Of a stretch of 64,000 bases of DNA, positions 47,015 to 58,300 are shown in pieces. Position numbers and translations under genes: made by a program. The notes below the pieces were generated by a model. The model had not been told where the DNA came from. It did not search any database and saw nothing but the letters and a program-made list of their open reading frames with translations. The DNA comes from Avena insularis (Eukaryota; Streptophyta; Magnoliopsida; Poales; Poaceae). Numbering within the stretch: position 1 is the stretch's first letter; the number at the start of each line of letters is the position of its first letter. The stretch lies in NCBI GenBank assembly GCA_023614405.1, contig CM042697.1, forward strand, positions 466,532,744 to 466,596,743, read 5' to 3'.

Positions 47015-47220
47015 CCGACAACCGCGCCGCCCCTCTGCACAGGAGTTCCCGCCCACTGCGCCTGAGTTCTCGCCGGCGATCGTGCCGCCCCTCCACGCTG
47101 GAGTTCCCACCGGCGAATGCGCGCTCTCTGCCGCCTGACCTCCCGCCAACCACACCGCCCCTATGCGCCTGAATTCCCGCCGACGACCGCGACGTCCCTT
47201 CGCCGCCGGAGGTCCCACCG
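47015..47220 (+). repeat. GC-rich minisatellite (about 36-bp unit)
   Basis: About five imperfect units share CGCCCCT(C/A)TGCGCCTGAGTTCCCGCC-like blocks (GAGTTCCCGCC, GAGTTCTCGCC, GAGTTCCCACC, GACCTCCCGCC, GAATTCCCGCC). The long frames across it on both strands are a consequence of the repeat. Confidence 0.65.
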
Positions 47221-47299
47221 CCACACCTTCGTGCCATGGCCTACCATCCTCGTCGGTCCTCCCTCGCGGGATGTCGCCACCCTGCTGCAGGGCGTCGGG

Positions 47300-47563
47300 C
47301 TAGGCTGATTTCTCTATTTTGCCCATTTCAGTTTTGCTACATACTTGTATTTTTTTACCTACAATACGTTTGTTATTTTGCTATAACAGAAAAAAGTTTC
47401 TGCTATGAGGCTCCAGTGAGAGTCTCCGGTAATATCTCCTGCGAAGTCTGTTTTGCTACATAGGACATTTTTTTATTATGATGCTATATTAGTATAATTT
47501 TTTTGCTACAATCGTTCTGTGATTTTGCTACAATACTGTCAAGTTTTTGCTACAAGGTCTCCG
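47300..47563. repeat. TTTTGCTACA-rich region
   Basis: The motif TTTTGCTAC(A/AA) recurs about six times. The pattern occurs in Triticeae repeats of unclear class. No coding frame is seen. Confidence 0.4.
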
Positions 47564-48430
47564 TGAAGGGAATATGCCCGAGAGGCAATAAAAAAATGAT
47601 TATTATTTTATTCCTTGTTTATGATAAATATTTATTTTGCATGCTATAATTGTATTAATTTGGAAACGTTTATACACGTGCGTTTAATAAACAAATAGAA
47701 GGTTCCTAGTTACGCCTCTCTTATAAACTAGCTCGTTGATTAATAAGATGATCAAAGGTTTACTGATTATGGACATTGGATGTTGTTAATAACGAGGTCA
47801 CAACAGTGTTGGAATGATGAACATTCATCCGAAGTATAGAATTACGATCAAATTCATTGTGTTTATATTGCTATAACATCATACGAAGTAATCTTAGTCC
47901 TTAGACCATATGATCATGTCAATCACTAACACTAGAAAAATATCTTGATAACATCAAACGCCACATCGTGACAAGGTAACTATAAAGGTGGGTTCAGTTC
48001 TACGAACGTGTTATGTAGAGGCTCATGGATCAAGAGTGGAATTTGTCCATCACGATGACGGATAGATATACTCTGAGCCCTCTCGGTGATATCACATTAG
48101 TTAGCTTGCACGCAAGTGATGTGATCACTAGAATATTATATCACGGGAACGAGAAAAGAGTGCATGCCGATAACGAGATCAAACTAGATATGAAGATACC
48201 GATGATCGAATCTCGGACATGTAATATATCGCGAGACAAAGGGATTAAGTTACATGCATAAAAGGTTCTCACGATCACAAAAGTCATCGTTGAATGTGTG
48301 AGAGTCAGTATGGATCTCCAGGTCCCGCTGCTTATTATTGATAAGAAAAGGGTCTCGATCATGTCTTTATTATTCGCGAACTGTAGGGTGACACACTTAA
48401 GAGATACCGACACTATTTGGAGCAAATAAG
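47564..48430 (+). mobile_element. Truncated Copia LTR related to, but diverged from, the Angela LTR
   Basis: Starts TGAAGGGAATATGCCCGAGAGGCAATAA, parallel to TGTTGGAATTATGCCCTAGAGGCAATAA at 6770. It stays collinear for about 860 bp (TTGTTTATGATAAA, TGCATGCTATAATTGTATTAA, TACGCCTCT, CTAGCTCGTTGATTAAT, GAATCTCGGACATGTAATATATCGCGAGAC). It stops at about 48430, halfway through the LTR, with no PBS or second LTR. It is a fragment of a related Copia family. Confidence 0.8.
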
Positions 48431-48656
48431 ATGCCAGGACACGGCGGCTAAACCCATCTAGGATTCCTTCCCTCCGCCAACAATGTCACTGGTATGTTCT
48501 ATCTCCAGCGTCCTTAGGGTCTTGGAGGCGTGGCGGACCATGGACTCTCGCCGGCTGAAGGTCTCAGTGTTTTTTTAGACTGTTTTCAGTGTATTCTTCG
48601 AGATGTTAAGGGGACGGTTATGTCCTGAATTAAGAATATGGTCCTCTGCGCCCATC

Positions 48657-48664
48657 CTTGCTCT
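48657..48664. repeat. Target-site duplication of hAT element 2 (left)
   Basis: CTTGCTCT. The right copy at 49479-49486 is CTTGTTCT (7 of 8 bases). Confidence 0.7.
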
Positions 48665-49478
48665 TAGGGATGGCAATGGAGCGAGTTTGGACGGATATAG
48701 CAAAACCAAATTCAAATCCAAATCCATGAAACTCACTCTAGCCCGCCCACGAAGATATCCATGGGCATAGATGTCGCTCCAGATCCAAACCCGCCGGATA
48801 TCCAGTATCCATGGATATCTATTGGTTTACACACTATATACAATAATCATAATAATATTCAGAATAACTACGATATAATAGAAATTTCTGACATCATTTT
48901 AGCAAATATTATATGGATAATACATAAAAATATCAAAGCAATAATATTTTAACCACATAGTACTTAAAATATCACACGGTAACATCACAAAGTACATAGA
49001 TGTCTCATAACAGTCATAGAGAATGCTTTTTATTACAAGTTTTCAATACAACGTCTCATAAATTCAATATATATAGCAATGCATAGTAGAAATGTTGAGT
49101 GGTCGTCTGCCTCCTGGCGGCTGACTCGAGTATGACCTAGGGATGGGGCGGCGACACAAGTGCGACCTGGGCTAGGGGTTACACCATACAGTAATTGGAG
49201 GGAATTAGGGTTAATTAGGATTACTACTTAGGTGGGCTTTTGGGCCCGTGTCTTGAAATTTGGGGCCATTTATTGAGTAAATATTGTATACATAAAAAAT
49301 AATCTCACTGACATGTGGGCCGGGTATCCGTGGAGCGAAACTACTACCCATGCCCGCCCCATGAATTAGCGGATATCCGCCCCATAAAATCCGTGGATGT
49401 AATTAGACCTCCATACCCTTGCCCACTGGGTCGGATATCCGTGGATACTTGGATCCATGGATAAAATTGTCATCCTTA
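48665..49478. mobile_element. Non-autonomous hAT element (814 bp)
   Basis: The ends TAGGGATGGCAAT and ATTGTCATCCTTA form 13-bp inverted repeats with two mismatches and are flanked by an 8-bp near-perfect duplication. Subterminal zones are dense in GGATATCC and CCATGGATA motifs on both sides (48755-48825 and 49320-49465). The interior is AT-rich with no transposase. This layout matches grass hAT non-autonomous elements. Confidence 0.8.
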
Positions 49479-49667
49479 CTTGTTCTGATGGTGCATCTAG
49501 CATCGTCGGACGACGCGTGGAGTCATGTGTCTGACAGATCCCTTAGGATCCAGTCTTGGTGCGCTAACACGTACTGGGTGTGCGTGGAGTCATGTGCGAC
49601 AGCTCCACGATCTATTTTAAAGCCTCCTTGAAAATACTACTCCCTCCAATCTGAACAAGATTTAGTG

Positions 49668-50045
49668 TACATGAGCACCGGGTGATCCTTTTAAAAAAAT
49701 ACAAAATCATATTTCTAAGTATCAAAAAAATTGAAAGCAAATATGTGGATGTAGCCAATGAATTATCCCACTGTCATGCAAAATATCAATTTAAAATACT
49801 TTGCACTATGATCTACGCAAAAATCATAAAAGTGTGGATCAGAGTATGCATAGTTTCAAATTATCATATCTTGTCCATTTTGTCATTTTTGTTTAGTCCA
49901 CAATCTAAAAAAATTGTGTTCGATATTGTATGTTTGTAGAATATAATATGGACCATGTCTAGATTTTTGTCTTCAGAATTTTTGAAACTTATAAATATGA
50001 TTTAAAAAAAATTAAAACAAAGGAAACACTGGAGCTCGGGAGTGA
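49668..50045. mobile_element. MITE family copy 2
   Basis: Best-preserved of three copies. The left arm (TTAAAAAAATACAAAATCATATTTCTAAG) and right arm (CTTATAAATATGATTTAAAAAAAATTAAAAC) are inverted repeats. The outer ends GAGCACCGGG and CACTGGAGCTCGGGAG are less clear. It appears inserted in an older Stowaway-like fragment (TACTCCCTCCAATCTGAAC at about 49637). Confidence 0.65.
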
Positions 50046-52949
50046 AAACACTTTTCACTCCAATCCAAATTTGTCATGGTTTTTGGAAAAATATTACCAT
50101 AAATTTGTTTAGTTTTAAATGTACCTGGACAAGTCATTTGGATCAAAGATAGTATATTTCTGAAAAAATGGCAAACTTCCGGTTTGGGATCCTCACATGC
50201 ATACACCCATAGTCTACTAAAAAGATGCAACCATCGAAGCATATAGAAAAAAAGGACAAACCACGACTGACATGTGGTCTCAAGCACGATCAACATTTCT
50301 ATAATGTATCACAAATCTATCTCGCTAGACCCAAATCAAAAGCCCAAAACCTTGGTCCAATCTTGGCCCAACTTTCAGGGCTCAAAATTCAGGCCTAAGA
50401 CTTGCCTGACCTTTTTTCGATAACGGGCGCTTTATTACTTAAAGTTTAAGAGACTTACCTGACCTGATGTAGAGTGATGGTTGCAAGAGCACAGATCATT
50501 TGTAGTTAGTTTACAAATAAGAGTATCGAATATACAAAGAGCTATTGGTGAAGGTCTTAATGTCCCTCGCCACTATTTCCCAAATAATGCTTGGAAATTG
50601 TCTTCGATTTCAAGTAGGGGGTGTTTAAGAGTGTTTGAGTGTGTGTGAACAAAACAATAATAAATAATGAAAGTAAACACAGAGAGGTTCGCGATGTAAG
50701 ATATCTAAAACTATAATAGGACTAAAGCGTTCTTGAGGAGTGTTGGATCCACCACTAGCAATTATGTTTAGTCATGATTAGGATATATCTATATTGTCAT
50801 ATGTATGGGAGAAGCTCCAAAGTAGATAATCAAAGACAAGCCATCTTATATTTTACCCATCATAACCACAGTAGTAGTAATAGGCAAGCCATCCATGATT
50901 CCCTACTATTAAGGGTTGCCCCATGGTTATGGATTAGGATATGTGACTCCTCTTATTCCCCCTTGAACACATGATTAATGATCCAATGCAATATGTCACT
51001 TAACACCTTCATACCATCACATGCCCAAGGGTAGTTTCCTCCCTTATCCCGAAGGAGAATGTTGTATGGTCAACCTCACACAACATCAAGAAAGAAAACT
51101 AATACATTTTTATGAACAAAATTATGGATTATCTTTATTTCAACTCATCACCATGCTAGGGTTTCTCGATCTTCCCCAAAACAAGTAAACTACTCACACA
51201 TGAAGGCAATCAACATCATCATAGTAATATGGATGGAATACAAATGGATTGATAAATACTCGTGCAAATCCACAACAAAATGTAGGAAATACAACCAGAT
51301 GAAGGTAATGGAGATGAGAGGGTCGATGGTGATGGTGGAGTTGCATCGGTTGATGGAGATGGTGATGGAGATGATGCCAAAGCCTTTAAGGATCTTCGTA
51401 GCGGTGAGGATCGAAGTTCCAATGTGAATTCCCTCTCCATATCCATTTTGGAGGTGAGGTTTTTACGAATTGTGGTGTCTCTGAATGTCGGATCTCAGAT
51501 CCATCTGCACGAAGTAAAAGTATTTGAAGAGGCGGCTACGAAGCCACGCCGTACGGGTACGAGCGGGTTCTACCCGTATGGGTGGTCGTTAAAACCTCTG
51601 ATCGTGGCGAATTCAAGGGGGTTTGCTTTCCCTTTCCTCAAAAAAAAAACTTAGGGAAAGGGGAAGCAAACCCCCAAGTTGGGTGGTGGTCTGGACAACC
51701 CCCAATCTTCCCATAGTTTGGGGAGAAATGGAGGTCTCCGCACAAACTTTGGACAAAAGTGTCGGTTTGGAGGGTGCCCCTTAGGACATGGATTTTGTCC
51801 AATGCCCCCAACTGGATTGATGGAGGAGGTTTAAGTGCTCTCCTTGCAGTTACACTCACCATCCTTCCTAAATCTTTGAGATAACACCCTGAACAACAAT
51901 GCAAGGTTGATACTGCTTGATCCACCCAAAGCTAGACCATATGTTTTCACCTAAAGAACACACTCTCATTGTTGACGTCTATTATGCCGTCATCCTTCCT
52001 TCATGGAGCGTGCACCTGATCACATAGAGCATTTCTTAGCCGACTTTCGACACGGGACGAAGAAAAAATTCTTAGAAACAGATTGAGGCCATTACTTAAC
52101 ATCTTATCACTATCATACACCAGCCAGGAATCAAGAAAATATTCATGGCTCCATCCCATCAAGATCCAAAGGCCACATCCACCGGAACTATGAAGGCCAG
52201 TGGCAAGGAAAAGTAGGGATACATGCAAAATTACTGACACCGAGTATAGTCCACACTTCAATCCTTTGGCCACCAGCAGCTAGGATTGGAAATCGCTCCC
52301 GGATCGCCCCTCCCGAAGAGACACAACAGTGCCTTCCTCTAGTGAAAGTTATGATAACATGCGTCCTTCGTTGATCAAAAATCTAATTACCTTCTAAAAA
52401 CGATGATAAAGAGAGATTGCTCTTTGATAGTTTTTACAATTCTTTATTAGTTCCGGTACAATGTTTAATTTGCACCAAGCAGATATAGTCTTTTTTCTTT
52501 TCACTGGAGCAAAGAAGCAACTAACCGCAGATAGTTAACAAAATTGAAGGTGGTTAGACTTAGACAGTACAGGAAGAAACATAAGAAGACGTTAGTGACA
52601 TGCATGAATGCATGATCCAGCACAAATCCCTGAGATGCAGGTCTATAAAGGAAGAAATCCGCGAGATGTGATTAAAGATAGCATGACCGACCGAGCACTA
52701 TCGGCTTAGTATATTCCACGCGGTCACCCTCCATTACGACAATAGTTTGCTTGAGAAAACAGACACGTGCGAGGCTGCGAGCTAACTTTTCTGTCCCCTG
52801 TTCTCTTGCACACCATATACACGTACAAGTAGCATAGTACTGACTGGCAAAACTGAGACTACAATCACAACATTTGGTTGTGGTGAACTATATATCAACT
52901 ATGTGGTGCTAATTTTCCGAGTGAAGATTTGGTGCACTTGGACATCCGT
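50046..52949. other. Unassigned intergenic DNA
   Basis: Short frames only, the longest about 95 codons, without recognisable domains. A strong inverted repeat lies at 51617-51675 and is listed separately. The purine-rich GATGGTGATGGAG stretch near 51300-51400 generates chance frames. Confidence 0.45.
51617..51675. repeat. Inverted repeat (21-bp arms)
   Basis: 51617-51637 (GGGGGTTTGCTTTCCCTTTCC) and 51655-51675 (GGAAAGGGGAAGCAAACCCCC) pair with one mismatch around a 17-base spacer containing ten A. It could form a hairpin, or it may be the junction of two inverted repeat copies. Confidence 0.85.
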
Positions 52950-53295
52950 GATCTTGTTTTTTTAAATGAAAATCATATTTCTAAGATTCAAAAAAATTAT
53001 GGAAAAAAATCTGGATGTAGCAATTGATGTATCCCACGAATGTGTAAAATATTAATTTTTAATTTGTGTTATGAACTACACAAAAATTTACAAAACTGCG
53101 GATCTCAGTAAGCATAGTTCAAATCTCTAAATTTTATAAGATTTTTTTCAATTTTTGTGAAGCCCATAATATAAAGAATTTCGGGTTGCAATTCTGCATA
53201 CTTGTACGGCACAATATTGAATATGCCTATAATTTATTTTGCAACTTGTAAGTATGTTTTTTTTAATGAATGGAGCACTGGTCCTCGAGAGGCAA
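52950..53295. mobile_element. MITE family copy 3
   Basis: Aligns with copies 1 and 2: AAAATCATATTTCTAAG, TCTGGATGTAGC, TGCGGATC, CATAGTTCAAAT, GGGTTGCAATTCTGCATACTTGTACG and the end GGAGCACTGG. It carries several short deletions relative to copy 2. Confidence 0.6.
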
Positions 53296-54231
53296 CGACA
53301 ATTTCCGTAACTTTCCAACTAGTTTGGCCCATCAAAATAGAAAATGAATTCAGCACTACGCACTGAATCTTTTTTTAGCTGATTACGCACTGAATCTTAA
53401 TCATATACTCATATCTTGAGCCACTTGCCATAGCAGATTTCTCGACATATCTCTACATCATGCAGCTAGCCAGCTACCCTACGCTGGAATTAAATATGTT
53501 TTTGTGGTGGGGCCAAGCTGCTTTTGCAAAGAGGAATTGACAGGGAGGCAGAGACATGCATGCATCGATGGAGATCCTACAACACAAGGACATGTTTTCC
53601 TTTCATATAGTACCAGTAGTGTGCAGCAGGGAGCTGCACATAATTGTTTCGATCATGCATGCATGGGTTGGAGTTGTAAAGCGAAGCTTTCATGTTAAGT
53701 CATGGCCTCCTCTTTGGAGGACACACCTTTGCGCCATGTGGCCCTCACGCCAATCAGAGAATGTCACAGAAAGGAGGGAGGAAAAGATGAGGTTGATGGT
53801 GGACGGACGGACGGATGGATGGATGGATGTAGGGTTTGTCCCCGGCTATGAGAACGCCTAGAAAGCTCATGCATGATACCTAGTTTTGGGCGACCGTAAC
53901 ATGGAAGAAACATGTGTCCTTTTTGTGTGTGTATAAGGCGATGACGAGGTCAGTGCTAATTTTGAGGGTATGCTAACAAAAAATTAGTGGGCAACGTTCC
54001 CATACCTCCATGATGCAGTTATGCATGAAATTTAACCTGTACCACCGAGAGGATGATTAGAACTTCGATGTAAATCATAAGAAATATATAACATGATACA
54101 GCGATAGACTCTGTCGAGCGTTACAGAACAAAAACTAAAACCACCAATGGGTCAACAAGCTTAACTACTAACAATCTCTCCCTTAAGCCTGTTGACACTA
54201 ACCCATGACTGACATCCCAATTTGTTATCAC
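53296..54231. other. Unassigned intergenic DNA with a tetranucleotide repeat
   Basis: A GGAC/GGAT tract lies at 53797-53829. The frames at 53504-53861 show no recognisable domain. Confidence 0.5.
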
Positions 54232-54435
54232 ATCTCCAGGAACTTGACTCTCCCTAAAACCTTGGTCAGGATGTTGGCCAATTGATCTTCAGTTCAGACA
54301 TGATCCACCACGACCTGCCCCTTCTCCACGCATTCACGAATGAAGTGATAGCGTGTTTCGATGTGCTTACTTCTCTCGTCGTAGACATGATTCTTGCTCA
54401 ATTAAATTGCAAATTGTTTTTCTATCTTGAGCGCA
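54232..54435 (-). pseudogene. Copia RNase H C-terminal fragment
   Basis: The minus strand encodes KHIETRYHFIRECVEKGQVV, VVDHV, then a stop, TEDQLANILTKVLGRVKFLEM. This is the conserved end of Copia polyproteins just before the 3' LTR. Stops interrupt it twice. No LTR is recognised next to it. Confidence 0.75.
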
Positions 54436-54646
54436 ATCTTGATGTATGTCTCTTCAAACAGATCATCTAACAGCCTAACAAGCCAAACCCTTGGCAGGCT
54501 ACTGCTGCTGCAGCTATCTATTCAACCTGACATGATGACAATGCAACTATTTTTTGTTTTTGGGAGGACCAGGTGATTGCGCTGGAGCCCAGATAGAAGA
54601 TCATCTGTTCTTTCTATCATCAACATCTTCGGCTAAGTCAAGAATT

Positions 54647-54807
54647 TCTTTAGATATCTCTAAGGTACAAAGGATCTTGGTCTATACTTCCAGTTTCAAA
54701 GAAATCTGAACTCCTGTATGATTGGATATACTGATGCTGGCTATTTGTCCGATCCCCACAATGCCAAACCACAAACCGGCTTTATGTTCCTACATGGTGA
54801 AACTACT
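54647..54807 (+). pseudogene. Copia RNase H fragment cut by the CACTA element
   Basis: The plus strand encodes a RYL-GTKDLGLYF segment followed by MIGYTDAGYLSDPHNAKPQTGFMF, the first half of a Copia RNase H with the aspartate of YTDAGYLSD. It stops at the CACTA terminus at 54808, so the CACTA element inserted into this Copia copy. The continuation would lie beyond the right end of the CACTA element, outside the window. It is on the opposite strand from the fragment at 54232-54435 and so belongs to a different copy or an inverted piece. Confidence 0.8.
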
Positions 54808-55020
54808 CACCGGTGGAAAAAGGGCCTCCAGTCCCGGGCCGTAACTGGCTCTAGTCCTGGTTTTGGACCCGGGACTGCGAAAAACGGGACTAGAGGTCCC
54901 CCCTCTAGTCCCGGCTCGCTACGGCCCGCGACTGATAACAACCACGTGGCTGTTTCAGCGCTGCGGGGGGCGGAAACCCTCTAGTCCCGGGCCGTAACAC
55001 CACCCGGGACTAGAAGGTTT
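54808..55020. repeat. CACTA terminal and subterminal repeats
   Basis: Repeats of AGTCCCGGGCCGTAAC and their inverses (CCCGGGACTAGA) cover about 210 bp. They are the expected binding sites of the element's accessory protein. Confidence 0.8.
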
Positions 55021-55300
55021 CCTGCCGCAGCAGAGAATTGTGTGTTTCTTCGCCATGCGTAGATTGTGTATTCCTTTTTTCCATTTCGCCTTTTTCGCTT
55101 GTGTGTTTCACTATAATTCAAACATATATTTCAGTATACATATTATACGCTACTATATACACACTACACGTCGATGCATTTATATAATTAATCGATCCCT
55201 TGCAAGCATACATATAATCAATCATATCAAAAGGAAGAAATGTTTTGAAATTACATGGTCATTGATGAATATATATATCATATGAGCTACATGGAGATGA

Positions 55301-58300
55301 CTAAGGCAAATCGAGTTCCACGTCATCCGCATAATGCTCTCCATGTACATCAAGGACTTCCTTCATCATAAATCCCGCCAGCTCCTCTTGAATTGCTCTT
55401 ATGCGTTGGTCTGGCTCTAGTTTCTCCCGCAAATCATAAATATAATGTGAGTCAACTTTCTGCTCACTGGTCAACTCGCGGATGTACTCGCAGACGTAGT
55501 ATCCACATAAATGAGTTCCCGGTGGCTGCTGTAAACTCTTCGCCATTTTATAAGTTAGCTCCTCTTTGAATGAACCTGGTATTTTCATGCAATCAGGTCC
55601 AACACCTGCTCGGCAAAGAAAATGAACAAAGGAGTTATTAGTTACTTGATATCAGGAAATGAATGAAAGAGGACGATATAATGTGATAATGATTGAAATT
55701 ACTTATGGAGCATTGCTTTCATGTCACTCCACTGCTCTTGGTCCCAACTTAATGAGTCGTGGACTTCAACTAGGGACTTGTCAACTTGAATGTTTAGCAA
55801 GATCTAGTGGAATCTGCGGATTTTTACATAAGCATACATGCATAGCTCATCCAGTAAGCAAAAATAAAATATGTACAAGATATAAACACTCACTTGAAGT
55901 TGTAAGAAAATAGTATTTCCTTAACAAAATTATGCTCGGTTAAGAACCTGCACAGGTCTTCCTCCACATCCTTGGGGTGATTCTTTAACGTATATTCATT
56001 AATGATATATGGGTCAATGAACCCAACGTCGTATCTTCTAGCTCTTTTGCATTCAAGCATCTTCATTCTGCAGAATATAATATCATCATACAAAAGGATA
56101 TATAGTTAGGATAATATATTAAATGCAATGAACGAGCTAAGCTACAAACTTAATTATAGAAATAAATAACTTACAGACAGTAGCAACCAATGATAGATTT
56201 GTCGAGAGCGCGCTGGTTGTATAACTGAAACAGTTCGGTCATTTGAACCTGTATCGAGTATGGTTTGAAGTGATGATCCTTTCTAACGTCCACCGGAAAC
56301 CAATCTTTATGATGCTTTTTTTCTGCTTGTGACATGTACCATTCATGCAGATTTCGCATATGTGTGGATAGACGCGCGAGCTCCTCATTACTGACTAGAG
56401 GCTTCCCTTGGACATACTGTCGTACTATCTGACCCACTGGCGTATCTTCATAGCCTAAATATTGACCAAGAGACATATTTCCTTCGTTAGCAAGTGCTTT
56501 GGCCTGCGATATAGTGATTCCCATAAGTGCAGCATTATTACGGGCTCTAGGGTCCATTATTTGCATGTCCATATCCATTTCAGCTCTGAAGGCCTTGTTG
56601 AGGTCTGAAATGACTTTAATGAGGCGACGATTGATTCTTCTATGCTCCGAGCTGGGCAACTTGCTTCCCGCTTTTTGCACTTGTGATTTTTTTCTTCTGT
56701 GCTTGTTTAATAATCTCCCGGTCATAGTCTGATTCCAGATTCATCGATATCTGGGATGGTTGCTCAAGAAAGGACTTAGCCCACTTTTTAGTTTTTTCGT
56801 TATATACCGGCTTTGGCTCAGGCTTTTTGGGTGCAAAATGCGCCTTAACTTGGGCAGCCACATCCGCGTTAGTTTTCTCATCGGTCTTGTCATAAGGTAT
56901 CTTTGGAAGAGCCGGCGGGATATCGACTATCTTCGGCGTTTGACCTTTCTTCGATGTGGGACGCGGGGGACCGTCGAACTTCCGTTTCTTCGACGAGGTA
57001 GTAGTATTGCACGGAGGCGGAGGCGGAGATTGAGTTGATGTACTCCTGCTGCGGCGATCGTCAGCGGGGCGGGGTGGACTTGGAGGTTGGCGATAATCGG
57101 GTTGGGGTGGACTTGGAGGTTGGCGATAATCGGGTTGGGGTGGACTTGGAGGTTGACGATATTCGATGCGGGGTGGATTTGGATTCCTTGGAGTCGGTGG
57201 CCTTGGCGCCTAGCCTAGAAACTTGATGTACTTCTTATTCCATAGAATGATGTTGCGCTTGACATCTCCTAGTTTCGTAAGGCCTTCAGGAGTAGCGATT
57301 TCAATCTCTAGGTCCGCAAAATCCTCCACTATGTCATCCACCGTGACACGAGCATAGCCTGGTGGAATCGGAAGTGAATGGTGGAGTGCTCCAGGTAGAC
57401 AAGGTAAAGCAGTGTCGATCGCCACCTTGAAGGACAGGTTGTTCATTGGCTGATGTAGCTCACATTGTGCCATCTCTCTGACATCATCCACGGGGTAGTG
57501 AGGAGCCGGTGCATCATCCAGCAGTGCTTGATCATCAGCACGGACCTCCGTGGAAGCCACGCTGCTTCTCCGTTGGCTAAGATCCAATGCAGGATCATCA
57601 GACCACGGGTGAGTTGACGACGGCGGCCTTTGGCTAATTTCATGCATGAGGTTCTTCAGATCAGCTAGGTCCTGCTCTACCCTGGAGATCCGGTCTGCCT
57701 CCTGGTCCTTCTTTCTCTGACGGCTTCTGTTACTGGCATCGTCATGAGGAAACCCTTTCTTCCACGAGACACCAGCGCCTTTGCCTCGTGTTCGTCCTCC
57801 CTTTTCAGGATTCCCTAGGGCGCGTGTCAGCCCGTCGTTCTCTCTCTCGGGACGGAACAATCCCAATTGAGCATCGTTCATTGCTTGAATAAGGTCTTGG
57901 GAGGGTTTTAGAATTTTATCATGAAATAATGTCTTCCCTGTTTCTGGGTCCAAGGATCCCCCGTGCCCGTACCACCAGTGCTTTGACCCCTCGGGCCATC
58001 CATCTGTACCAGGAGTGACGCCTCTAGCCCTCATTTCCTTCTCCATAGTTTCCCACTTAGGGATGGCACTCTTGTAGCCACCTGCCCCCATTTTATGATG
58101 GTATTTCTTGTTGGCAGCAATTAACGCGTTCTTTGCCGACTTTGCCTTTGCTTTATCAGATTGCTTGTACTGTACAAAATCGGGCCACTGTTCTCTCAGC
58201 TTCTCGTTTACTCCTTTGAAGTCTGGAGTTTTCTTTTTTGCGACATATTTCGCGTATAAACTTTTCTTGTGGTTCCGGTACAGTTTAGCCATCTTGCTCA

